The notes under the pieces were generated by a model, which did no database searches, was not told the DNA's origin, and was given only the letters and a program-made list of their open reading frames with translations. From Pseudalkalibacillus hwajinpoensis (lineage in GTDB: Bacteria > Bacillota > Bacilli > Bacillales > Guptibacillaceae): DNA of 64,000 nucleotides. Position numbers and translations under genes: made by a program. Location of the stretch: contig NZ_CP156674.1 of NCBI RefSeq assembly GCF_039851965.1, forward strand, positions 2,914,001-2,978,000, in the 5' to 3' direction. This document shows positions 24,801 through 31,605 of this stretch, piece after piece (position 1 is the first letter of the stretch; each line of letters starts with the position of its first letter).

Positions 24801-24835
24801 ATACATCCGATCTTATATTCGGATGTTTTTTTGTT
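24801..24835 (+). terminator. Terminator of the EthD gene
   Basis: CATCCGA...TTCGGATG followed by seven T. Confidence 0.85.
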
Positions 24836-24898
24836 TTAACTTTTCCTTTAAAAGGTAATAGTACCATAAATAAATTATGGGGAGAGGAGACTTATTTG

Positions 24899-25516
24899 AT
24901 GAAAGCATTGTTTCTAAATTGTTCATTGAAGGATAGCAAAAACACTTCTAACACAGAGGCACTATACAAAGAGGTCGAAGCCATCTTTGAAAAAGAAGGA
25001 GTAGAATCAGAAAGCGTCAGACTTGCGGATTACAAAATCGCGTTCGGAATATCGGAAGACGAAGGAAGTGGTGATGAGTGGCCGTTGATTTTTGATAAAG
25101 TAAAGGCAGCGGACATCATCGTGCTTGGCACACCATTGTGGCTTGGCGAGAAGAGTAGTATCGCAACGCTCGCGGTTGAACGCCTTTATGGAGGTAGTAG
25201 CTTAACAAACGAAAAGGGCCAATCACTTTACTACAATAAGGTCGGTGGAGTCGTTATTACAGGTAATGAAGATGGGGCGAAACATGCTGCAGCTTCCGTG
25301 CTTTACGGCTTCTCACATATCGGCATAACGGTACCTCCAAATGTTGATACTTACTGGGTTGGTGAAGCGGGACCAGGCTCATCTTATATTGAGGCAGAAG
25401 GCTATCAGAATGATTTTACAACAGGACATGCCAAAACTATGGCGTATAATCTCATTCACTTCGCAAGGATATTTGCTAATAACCCTATCCCGGCAAAAGG
25501 AAATACAATGGAATAA
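24899..25516 (+). CDS. Flavodoxin-like NAD(P)H-dependent FMN reductase
   Basis: A 205-residue flavodoxin-fold protein. The N-terminal phosphate loop is ALFLNCSLKDSKNTSNTEAL. The second FMN-contact region is DIIVLGTPLWLGEKSS (about residues 75-90), and a third is GGVVITGNEDGAKHA. It should reduce FMN, quinones or azo compounds; the substrate is unknown. ATG 24899 follows GAGGAG by 9 nt; TTG 24896 is an alternative. Confidence 0.86.
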   Translation: MKALFLNCSLKDSKNTSNTEALYKEVEAIFEKEGVESESVRLADYKIAFGISEDEGSGDEWPLIFDKVKAADIIVLGTPLWLGEKSSIATLAVERLYGGSSLTNEKGQSLYYNKVGGVVITGNEDGAKHAAASVLYGFSHIGITVPPNVDTYWVGEAGPGSSYIEAEGYQNDFTTGHAKTMAYNLIHFARIFANNPIPAKGNTME

Positions 25517-25527
25517 GATTTTTGATG

Positions 25528-25556
25528 CCCCCAACATTGTGATGGGGGCTTTTTTT
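25528..25556 (+). terminator. Terminator
   Basis: GCCCCCA-ACATTGTGA-TGGGGGC followed by seven T. Confidence 0.9.
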
Positions 25557-25633
25557 AATACTCTACTCGTCCTATTCACCGTAAAGCCCAGGGTGCATAC
25601 ATTATTACATCACTATTACCCGGAGGGATTTCG

Positions 25634-25711
25634 ATGGATGAGCTAATCCTATTTCTTGTTTTGTTTATTCTTCTCATCATTATTTTACTCGCAGTGGCAG
25701 GTATAATTTGA
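25634..25711 (+). CDS. Small hydrophobic protein (25 aa)
   Basis: A 25-codon frame with GGAGGG 7 nt upstream, encoding MDELILFLVLFILLIII and LLAVAGII. It is a single membrane helix with an acidic N-terminus, like the small YjcZ/sporulation-associated peptides next door. Function unknown. It is too short for statistical support; the ribosome site and setting are the evidence. Confidence 0.5.
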   Translation: MDELILFLVLFILLIIILLAVAGII

Positions 25712-25822
25712 TTCCTCAATCATCAATTCGATTATTTCGAGGTGACCACGGACATCCGCCTAACCCTTCTTTTCACTTCCGACATATAGTATTAGTAACC
25801 TTCCAGGAAAGGGGGTTTTCTA

Positions 25823-26002
25823 ATGAGTGGAAAAGAACAAGTACGTGGCGGCGGCCACGGTAAAGGCTTTGCGTTAATCGTTGTACTGTTTATCCTTTTG
25901 ATTATCGTTGGGGCAGCTGCAGTTGGCGGAGCTGGTTACGGCGGCCAGTGCGGTGGTTACGGAAAAGGTGGCTACGGCGGTTACGGCGGTTATGGCTACT
26001 AA
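25823..26002 (+). CDS. YjcZ-family small sporulation-type protein (59 aa)
   Basis: A 59-residue protein. It has a basic/Gly/His N-terminus, a membrane helix GFALIVVLFILLIIVG (about residues 15-30), and a Gly/Tyr-rich tail of GYGG units with one Cys. The GFALIVVLFILLIIVGA core is the YjcZ family signature, found in Bacillus spore coat-associated small proteins. A ribosome site AAAGGGGG is present. A second copy of the core follows at 26042. Confidence 0.8.
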   Translation: MSGKEQVRGGGHGKGFALIVVLFILLIIVGAAAVGGAGYGGQCGGYGKGGYGGYGGYGY

Positions 26003-26041
26003 ACCTTTCTTGAATGAAATAGTATGAAGGGAGGGGTTTGC

Positions 26042-26128
26042 ATGAGTTACGGTTATGGTCAGGGCTTTGCGTTAATCGTTGTACTGTTTATTCTTTTGAT
26101 TATCGTTGGAGCAGTATGGGCTTACTAA
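26042..26128 (+). CDS. YjcZ-family small sporulation-type protein (28 aa)
   Basis: A 28-residue protein: MSYGYGQ, then the YjcZ core GFALIVVLFILLIIVGA and VWAY. GGGAGGGG precedes the ATG. The DNA for the core is almost base-for-base the same as in the preceding gene (about 50 nt with very few changes), which indicates a recent tandem duplication or gene conversion. The Gly/Tyr tail is absent. Confidence 0.8.
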   Translation: MSYGYGQGFALIVVLFILLIIVGAVWAY

Positions 26129-26130
26129 AA

Positions 26131-26163
26131 TAAGCAAAGCACCCATCTCGGGTGCTTTTTGGT
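26131..26163 (+). terminator. Terminator of the YjcZ pair
   Basis: AAAGCACCC-ATCTC-GGGTGCTTTTTGG. Confidence 0.85.
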
Positions 26164-26174
26164 TTGGTGGGACG

Positions 26175-27041
26175 TTACTGAAATACAATTGTTTTATTGC
26201 CGTGTACGATTACTCGTTTTTCGAGATGCCATTTGACAGCCCGGTAGAGGACGATACGTTCAATATCTTTACCATGTCTCTTTAAATCGGCTACGTTGTA
26301 CCGATGCGTAATTCGAGTAATATCCTGTTCAATGATTGGGCCTTCATCAAGCTGTTCGTTCACATAATGAGCAGTGGCTCCGATCAACTTTACGCCACGA
26401 TCGAAGGCCTGCTGATAGGGACTACCTCCAATGAACGCGGGAAGAAAGGAATGATGAATATTAATGACTTCATTCTGAAAAAGGTGGATGATGTCACCTG
26501 GAATGATCTGCATATACCGTGCAAGGATAACCGTATCAATGTTCTGTTCTTTCAGTAATTGCAGGTGAGTCTCTGTTGCACTGACTTTCGTTTCTTTCGT
26601 TACAGGGACATGATAAAACGGAATGCCAGCATTTTCAGTTAACTCTTTGAAATCAGGATGATTGCTTATCACCATAGCGATTTCCGCATGTAGTTCCCCC
26701 AGTTGCCAACGCCAGATTAATTCCTGTAAACAGTGATCTTCTTTTGTAGCAAAAATAGCGAGACGAGCCTTTCTAGATGCAAGGGTGATTGACCAGTCCA
26801 TTGAAAAAGGGGCAGCGGTTACTGCAAATGCTTCTTCTAACGTCGGAAGCACCTCACTCAAATTCTGGTGGCTGAACTCAATTCTCATGAAAAAATGTCC
26901 TTCTACGGGATCGGTAGAATGTTGGTCAGAATGCACGATATTTGCCCCATTTGAGAAAAGGAAATTCGATACAGCTGCTACAATCCCTTCCCTATCTGGG
27001 CAGGATACTAATAAAATACCTTTTTCGATGATTTGCTTCAT
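26175..27041 (-). CDS. purU: Formyltetrahydrofolate deformylase
   Basis: A 288-residue PurU. The N-terminal ACT domain (GILLVSCPDREGIVAAVSNF, about residues 7-85) is followed by a formyltransferase-like hydrolase domain. The catalytic Asn-His-Asp set is seen in INIHHSFLPAFIGGSPYQQA and GATAHYVNEQLDEGPIIEQD. It releases formate from 10-formyl-THF, balancing one-carbon pools and supplying formate to PurT. ATG 27041 has GGAGG 7 nt upstream; the frame to 27083 has no such site. Confidence 0.93.
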   Translation of the reverse strand: MKQIIEKGILLVSCPDREGIVAAVSNFLFSNGANIVHSDQHSTDPVEGHFFMRIEFSHQNLSEVLPTLEEAFAVTAAPFSMDWSITLASRKARLAIFATKEDHCLQELIWRWQLGELHAEIAMVISNHPDFKELTENAGIPFYHVPVTKETKVSATETHLQLLKEQNIDTVILARYMQIIPGDIIHLFQNEVINIHHSFLPAFIGGSPYQQAFDRGVKLIGATAHYVNEQLDEGPIIEQDITRITHRYNVADLKRHGKDIERIVLYRAVKWHLEKRVIVHGNKTIVFQ

Positions 27042-27160
27042 GTTTTGCCTCCAATAGTCTATTAAATGTTTTAAATAATACATTATTTCAGGTTAAAGCG
27101 CAAAAGGATAAAAGGATTATAATCACTATAACTAGGACAATAAGACCAAAACTTACAATC

Positions 27161-27221
27161 ACTTATTTAAAACAAACAATACTTATTAACGATTGCATTT
27201 ATACTTATAAACACTTATAAT
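27161..27221 (+). promoter_or_regulatory. DeoR-gene promoter with four ACTTAT direct repeats
   Basis: TTGCAT (27193-27198), 17-bp spacer, TATAAT (27216-27221). ACTTAT occurs at 27161, 27181, 27203 and 27213 on the same strand, the last two inside the core promoter. This is a plausible autoregulatory operator array. The start region also has a near-cre (ATGTAAACGAATGGA, 27220-27234) with one mismatch. Confidence 0.5.
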
Positions 27222-27249
27222 GTAAACGAATGGAAATGAGGGATGCGTG

Positions 27250-28011
27250 ATGTACCAGGAAGAACGGATGTTATCGATCCTTGATTATCTAAAAGAATAC
27301 GAACGTATTTCTGTCGATAAAATTTGTGAGCTATTTCTTGTTTCAAGAGATACAGCGAGGCGGGATCTAGTTAAGTTAGAAGAAGAAGGTGCTGTAACAA
27401 GAACGAGAGGTGGTGCTGTTCTTCCACAATTACGTCATGAAATTAAAAGTTATCAGGATCGCTTAAATGTTGTCTCAGATGAGAAAAAGAGAATTGGTAA
27501 GGCGGCCGCAGACTATGTAGGTACAGGAGATGTAGTGATCCTGGACGCCTCCACAACTGTTCAGGCGTGTGCTGAGTTTCTAATCGAAAAGCATGCTACT
27601 GTGATTACTAACTCGATCCACCAGGCGGATATCCTCTCAAGCGGTGCCGGACTCGACATTCTTCTTTTAGGAGGAAAACTCGAAAAAGACCATCGCTTTC
27701 TTTATGGATCAGCTGTAGTGGAAAAAGTTTCTGCCTATTATGCAGATATCGCTTTTATTGGCGTCGTTGGTATTTCAGACCAGGGACTAACGATTGCTCA
27801 TGAAGAAGATGGAATGGTGAAGCGAAAAATGATCGAGCAGTCTAATTATGTGATTGCGCTGGCTGACTCTTCCAAATTTCAAAAGTCCGAGTTTTTTCGA
27901 TTTGCGAAGCTTGAAGATATTGATCTTATTATTACTGATAAAATCCCTGATTCACTAGTGCAGGAGATGTTAAGAAAACACGAAGTGAAGCTAGTCGTTG
28001 CAGAAAGATAA
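27250..28011 (+). CDS. DeoR/GlpR-family transcriptional regulator
   Basis: A 253-residue DeoR-type repressor. The N-terminal HTH has ERISVDKICELFLVSRDTARRDLVKLEEEGAVTRTRGGA in overlapping parts. The DeoRC effector domain has a sugar-phosphate isomerase-like fold, with VILDASTTVQACAEFL, TNSIHQADIL and ALADSSKFQKSEFFRF. The effector is probably a phosphorylated sugar, identity unknown. No sugar operon adjoins it. ATG 27250 follows GAGGGATGCGTG; GTG 27247 is an alternative. Confidence 0.87.
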   Translation: MYQEERMLSILDYLKEYERISVDKICELFLVSRDTARRDLVKLEEEGAVTRTRGGAVLPQLRHEIKSYQDRLNVVSDEKKRIGKAAADYVGTGDVVILDASTTVQACAEFLIEKHATVITNSIHQADILSSGAGLDILLLGGKLEKDHRFLYGSAVVEKVSAYYADIAFIGVVGISDQGLTIAHEEDGMVKRKMIEQSNYVIALADSSKFQKSEFFRFAKLEDIDLIITDKIPDSLVQEMLRKHEVKLVVAER

Positions 28012-28018
28012 TATGAAA

Positions 28019-28060
28019 TGGACCGGCGTAACCAAACGGGCGTGACGGTCCGTTTTTTTA
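28019..28060 (+). terminator. Terminator of the DeoR gene
   Basis: GGACCG...CGGTCC with a 20-nt loop containing secondary pairing, followed by TTTTTTT. Confidence 0.7.
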
Positions 28061-28132
28061 TGTTTAAAAAGGGTAACAATGACCAGAAGGCAATAAAGTG
28101 GATAGAGCACTACGCTTAAAAAAGCATTTTTG

Positions 28133-28161
28133 TTGGTATTGATTACAAAAGCTGATATGAT
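28133..28161 (+). promoter_or_regulatory. Promoter of the LLM oxidoreductase gene
   Basis: TTGGTA (28133-28138), 17-bp spacer, TATGAT (28156-28161). The operator at 28166 covers the expected start point. Confidence 0.5.
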
Positions 28162-28165
28162 TAAC

Positions 28166-28184
28166 TGTAACGATTAATTTTACA
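28166..28184 (+). promoter_or_regulatory. TGTAA-N9-TTACA operator, site 1
   Basis: TGTAACGATTAATTTTACA, a perfect 5-bp-arm palindrome 4 bp downstream of the -10 element and 21 bp before the LLM oxidoreductase start. The same 19-bp pattern recurs at 29223, 30159 and 30722, around an Rrf2 regulator gene. Confidence 0.7.
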
Positions 28185-28204
28185 ATTAGAGGAGCGATTC
28201 AGAT

Positions 28205-29206
28205 ATGAAATTGAGTGTACTTGACCAATCTCCTGTTTCAAAAGGTAGTACTCCTATAGAAGCGCTTCGCGAGACGACTAGGTTAGCACAGGAAACAGAA
28301 AACCTTGGGTTTCATCGGTTCTGGGTATCCGAACATCATAGTACGAAAAGTCTTGCAGGCTCTAGCCCTGAAGTGTTGGTTTCGCATCTCGCAGCGAACA
28401 CATCGCATATGCGAATCGGATCCGGTGGAGTTTTATTACCGCATTATAGCCCTTATAAGGTGGCTGAAAATTTCCGAATGCTTGAAACGCTTAACCCCAA
28501 TCGAATCGATCTTGGATTAGGACGGGCCCCCGGTGGAATGCCTAATGTTACAAGAGCTCTTGCTGGTGGTAATAGTATGGGTATCGACAATTATTCAGAG
28601 CAGGTAAATGAATTAGCATCTTATCTTCAAGGAGAGGACCCGGAGAGAATGGATGTCCGAGCAACCCCGCTTGGCAGCACGATCCCTGAGATGTGGATTC
28701 TCGGTTCAAGTGGTGCAAGTGCGATGATTGCAGCTCAGCGTGGACTCGCCTTTTCATTTGCTCACTTTATAAATGGTTATGGTGGAACAAATGTAGTTGA
28801 TAGATACCGCAATCGTTTTGTACCATCTGAATTTAACGAGACGCCCAAAACAAATGTTGCGATTTTTGTTGTGTGTGGTGAAACGGAAGAGGAAGCGGAA
28901 TACCTGGCATCTAGTCTCGATCTTTCCATTCTTTTGATTGAACAGGGGAAATCGGGAGAAGGCTTTCCATCACCAAATGAAGCACATCACTTCCCTTATA
29001 CGGTGTTTGATAAAGAACGGATTCGGGAAAACAGAAAGAGGATGATCGTAGGTACTCCTGAACAAGTTAAAGAACAAATTGAAGAACTTGGTCATATTTA
29101 TCAGAGTGATGAAGTGATTGTTAATACGATTACGCACGATTTTCAATCGCGACTGAAGTCATACAAGCTTATTGCAGAGGCGTTCGATTTAAATGGCAAA
29201 CGCTAA
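28205..29206 (+). CDS. LLM-class flavin-dependent oxidoreductase
   Basis: A 333-residue luciferase-like (TIM-barrel) flavin-dependent monooxygenase of the YwcH/YvbT kind. Signatures are LSVLDQSPVSKGSTPIEAL, FWVSEHHS, LAANTSHMRIGSGGVLLPH and the FMN-phosphate loop RIDLGLGRAPGG. It probably uses FMNH2 and O2 on a small organic substrate. GAGGAG precedes the ATG. It stands in a cluster of redox genes sharing the TGTAA-N9-TTACA operator. Confidence 0.88.
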   Translation: MKLSVLDQSPVSKGSTPIEALRETTRLAQETENLGFHRFWVSEHHSTKSLAGSSPEVLVSHLAANTSHMRIGSGGVLLPHYSPYKVAENFRMLETLNPNRIDLGLGRAPGGMPNVTRALAGGNSMGIDNYSEQVNELASYLQGEDPERMDVRATPLGSTIPEMWILGSSGASAMIAAQRGLAFSFAHFINGYGGTNVVDRYRNRFVPSEFNETPKTNVAIFVVCGETEEEAEYLASSLDLSILLIEQGKSGEGFPSPNEAHHFPYTVFDKERIRENRKRMIVGTPEQVKEQIEELGHIYQSDEVIVNTITHDFQSRLKSYKLIAEAFDLNGKR

Positions 29207-29208
29207 AC

Positions 29209-29237
29209 TTGACAAAACCAACTGTAATATTTAAAAT
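29209..29237 (+). promoter_or_regulatory. Promoter of the IDEAL-like gene
   Basis: Consensus TTGACA (29209-29214), 17-bp spacer, TAAAAT (29232-29237). Operator site 2 lies inside it. This is the strongest promoter-like sequence of the cluster and probably also serves the Rrf2 gene downstream. Confidence 0.65.
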
Positions 29238-29241
29238 TACA
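29223..29241 (+). promoter_or_regulatory. TGTAA-N9-TTACA operator, site 2
   Basis: TGTAATATTTAAAATTACA overlaps the spacer and -10 of the promoter at 29209. A bound repressor would exclude RNA polymerase. Confidence 0.7.
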
Positions 29242-29293
29242 CTATACCTCAGTTGGAACACGAAAATAGTCTTCCAAATAAGGAGGGAGAATA

Positions 29294-29644
29294 ATGATGA
29301 ATCAACTACATCAACAATCTCTATACCAAAAAAGTGATTGGGTAAAAGGAAAATCTGTCCATGATGAATTGATCCATGGGTATGTTGAATCAGTAAATAA
29401 CTATCTTGGAACAATAAAGATTTTCGTTCTTGAATGTGATAACCCAGAAACAGTAGGAAAAGTAATTGAAACTTTCCAGAATCGTATTTCACAGCTTGAA
29501 GAACAGGATTTTGAACAAGATGAATCATACCTGCTAAACTTAATTGAAGTAGCATTAATAACAAAAGATAAAGAATGGTTTATGGAACTTTCAGCTCAGC
29601 TTAAAGAGCTTCGACATGAGTCGAAGGAAGTAGTTCCCTGTTAA
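29294..29644 (+). CDS. IDEAL-domain-like small protein
   Basis: A 116-residue hydrophilic protein. The C-terminal third, YLLNLIEVALITKDKEWF followed by MELSAQLKELR, fits the IDEAL motif pattern (ID/E-x-AL-x-x-x-DKEWFMEL-x-x-x-L) of small Bacillus regulatory proteins. The middle, ELIHGYVESVNNYLG and VLECDNPETVGKVI, resembles the N-terminal part of some IDEAL proteins. Function unknown. GGAGGG precedes ATG 29294. It stands directly upstream of the Rrf2 gene and is probably cotranscribed from the operator-controlled promoter. Confidence 0.65.
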   Translation: MMNQLHQQSLYQKSDWVKGKSVHDELIHGYVESVNNYLGTIKIFVLECDNPETVGKVIETFQNRISQLEEQDFEQDESYLLNLIEVALITKDKEWFMELSAQLKELRHESKEVVPC

Positions 29645-29714
29645 AATTTTCTTGCAAGCTATAATTGAAATAAGATAGGATGGAAAGTGAAGAAAGTGTT
29701 GGGAGGCGCTGCAA

Positions 29715-30131
29715 TTGAATAGTGATTTTACTCTCGCCGTACACAGTCTGGCACTCCTTGCGATCAAGCCCGGCAAGATGGCCACAAGCGACTATCTTGC
29801 CGGAAGTGCTTCAGTCCATCCCGTTCGTATGAGGAAAATTCTAAGTTTACTCAAGAAAAACGGTTATATTACTTCAAAAGAAGGCGCTGGTGGTGGTTTT
29901 ACCCTTTCCTGTCGAGTTGAAGATGTTACGCTTGATAAGATTTATAACCTGACGTCAGTTGGAGCACTTCAACCGAGGTGTCCGGATGCAAACCAGTACT
30001 GCCTTGTTGGAGCAAATCTATCAAATGTGCTAGGCGACATATTTACGGATGCTGAGAACCACTTAACAGCATTCTTGAAACAATACACAATCCGTGATAT
30101 TATTCAAAGCCTGAAGCAAAAACAATTATAA
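29715..30131 (+). CDS. Rrf2-family transcriptional regulator
   Basis: A 138-residue Rrf2 regulator. The winged HTH spans about residues 1-65 (FTLAVHSLALLAI, then LAGSASVHPVRMRKILSLLK, then KEGAGGGFTL). The C-terminal dimer helix ends at ESLKQ-like IIQSLKQ. Cysteines are C66, C89 and C96. The latter two lie in the loop where IscR/NsrR bind Fe-S clusters, but the classical three-Cys set is absent, so a thiol switch (HypR-like) or an incomplete cluster site is more likely. TTG 29715 has GGGAGG 8 nt upstream. Probable controller of the TGTAA-N9-TTACA sites. Confidence 0.88.
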   Translation: MNSDFTLAVHSLALLAIKPGKMATSDYLAGSASVHPVRMRKILSLLKKNGYITSKEGAGGGFTLSCRVEDVTLDKIYNLTSVGALQPRCPDANQYCLVGANLSNVLGDIFTDAENHLTAFLKQYTIRDIIQSLKQKQL

Positions 30132-30158
30132 TTGATTGTTTTTGTTTTATAGTCAAAC

Positions 30159-30177
30159 TGTAACAAAAATAATTTCA
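30159..30177 (+). promoter_or_regulatory. TGTAA-N9-TTACA operator, site 4 (one mismatch)
   Basis: TGTAACAAAAATAATTTCA, with one change in the right arm (TTTCA). It lies 26 bp upstream of the cNMP-domain gene, between it and rrf2. Confidence 0.5.
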
Positions 30178-30202
30178 ATAATACTTCTGGGGGTGAGCAG
30201 AC

Positions 30203-30703
30203 ATGGGTACAGGTCTGGTTGAAAGAAATTATGAAAGTAAGCTTAATGGGAAAGACTGGAACAGGTTGGAACGTTCGGGTCAATTAATCAAGCGAAACAA
30301 TGGAAAATTCTTGATAAAGCCGGAGCATACAAATCGGAATGTTTATATTATCAAAAAAGGTAGCGTTGCGATTTATCATGCCGAAAACATGGAAAAGCCG
30401 CTTGCTGTTCTGGGAACGAATGATGTACTCGGAAATCGCTCCATTTTTGTACATGAAAATTTGTATGCAAAAACAGTTGCTGATGTTGAGCTCATTCAAA
30501 TTGATCAAATTTCTTTTCGTGCCTTGTATCTCGCCTATCCCGAACTTGCGATAAAACTGACTACTGAATTATCCAGATTGAAATTAATTATCGATTTCCC
30601 TGAACGAGCTTCGAGTTCATTTTTTCAACAAATGAAAAACGGTGTTCAAAACTGGGTTAATAAAAACACGACTAAAAAGGGAAGATATTGTCACGATTGC
30701 TAA
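30203..30703 (+). CDS. Crp/Fnr-type cyclic-nucleotide-binding-domain protein without HTH
   Basis: A 166-residue protein. Residues about 25-115 form a cNMP-binding beta-roll: NVYIIKKGSVAIYHAENMEK, LAVLGTNDVLGNRS and AKTVADVELIQIDQISFRAL, followed by a helix. The DNA-binding HTH of Crp/Fnr regulators is absent. Instead there is a short amphipathic segment and a CHDC C-terminus with two cysteines two residues apart. It could be a stand-alone sensor or a decayed Crp/Fnr protein. The HTH is not recoverable in any frame before the next gene. Confidence 0.7.
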   Translation: MGTGLVERNYESKLNGKDWNRLERSGQLIKRNNGKFLIKPEHTNRNVYIIKKGSVAIYHAENMEKPLAVLGTNDVLGNRSIFVHENLYAKTVADVELIQIDQISFRALYLAYPELAIKLTTELSRLKLIIDFPERASSSFFQQMKNGVQNWVNKNTTKKGRYCHDC

Positions 30704-30721
30704 TTGTTTTCAGTTTTTAAC

Positions 30722-30740
30722 TGTAACTAAATATGTTACA
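30722..30740 (+). promoter_or_regulatory. TGTAA-N9-TTACA operator, site 3
   Basis: TGTAACTAAATATGTTACA, a perfect palindrome 65 bp upstream of the nitroreductase start. Confidence 0.7.
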
Positions 30741-30805
30741 TTAAGTTATATAGATATGCTAATGATAAAGAAAACATATTTTTGGGTAGAAAGAGGAGAG
30801 AAACA

Positions 30806-31441
30806 ATGTCTGTAGATATGCAAACAAAACAAGATGTATTGGAAGTTATGAAAGACCGACATTCTGTAAGGAAATTCGAAAAAGGTGTTACAATTCCAGA
30901 AGAAACAATGGAAGAAATTCTGAAGGCTACGATCGAAGCACCCTCTTCATGGAATTTGCAACACTGGAAATTCCTTGTCGTAGAAAGTGAAGCACAGAAA
31001 GAAAAGCTTCTTCCGATTGGTTTTAACCAGCAGCAAATCGTAGATAGCTCAGCTACGATTGTAATTCTAGGCGATCTTGAGGCAAATCTTCATGCAGAAG
31101 AAATTTACGGTCAGGCTGTTGAGCTAGGTTTTATGGAGAATGCGGTGAAAGAAACGCTAGTAAGCCAGATCAACGGTGCTTATGAGCGAGATGGTTTCGC
31201 TATGAGTGAAGCACTAAAGAATAGCTCCCTTGCAGCGATGCAGCTTATGCTCGCAGCGAAAGCAAAAGGATACGATACAGTAGCGATGGGTGGCTTTAAT
31301 CCTGCAGCACTGATTGAAGAGTTCAATATTCCTGCTCGTTATGTGCCCACCATGCTGATCTCTGTCGGTAAAGCAGCAGTTGAAGCATACGGAACTGCTC
31401 GCTTCCCATTAGAACGAGTCGTTGTTAAAGATAGTTTCTAA
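30806..31441 (+). CDS. YodC-like nitroreductase
   Basis: A 211-residue nitroreductase. It resembles B. subtilis YodC and related enzymes in APSSWNLQHWKFLVVES, PIGFNQQQIVDSSATIVILG, LKNSSLAAMQLMLAAKAKGYD and RYVPTMLISVGKA. YodC is induced by quinones and diamide through YodB in B. subtilis; here the operator is the palindrome TGTAA-N9-TTACA instead. It should use FMN and NAD(P)H to reduce quinones or nitro compounds. ATG 30806 has AGAGGAG upstream; the frame to 30782 is not needed. Confidence 0.88.
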   Translation: MSVDMQTKQDVLEVMKDRHSVRKFEKGVTIPEETMEEILKATIEAPSSWNLQHWKFLVVESEAQKEKLLPIGFNQQQIVDSSATIVILGDLEANLHAEEIYGQAVELGFMENAVKETLVSQINGAYERDGFAMSEALKNSSLAAMQLMLAAKAKGYDTVAMGGFNPAALIEEFNIPARYVPTMLISVGKAAVEAYGTARFPLERVVVKDSF

Positions 31442-31456
31442 AATAGGTATAGTTAA

Positions 31457-31488
31457 ATGGAGGGGAGGATTCCCCCTCCGTTTTTTTG
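31457..31488 (+). terminator. Terminator
   Basis: GGAGGGG-AGGATT-CCCCCTCC followed by seven T. Confidence 0.9.
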
Positions 31489-31605
31489 CGTCTTATGAAT
31501 AATTTTCCCAAATTAAAGGTTTTTTACCATTTTGTAGAGCAATACCTGATTCATTCACTGCGATTTCACGCTATACTAGAAGGGGTTACAAAAGGGGTTG
31601 AAAAT

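Noticed and set aside
25341..25646. 101-codon plus-strand frame over the flavodoxin gene end
   Set aside because: It runs through a strong terminator and overlaps a conserved gene; a shadow.
27220..27234. Near-cre ATGTAAACGAATGGA at the DeoR start point
   Set aside because: One fixed C is a G; kept only as a note in the promoter entry.
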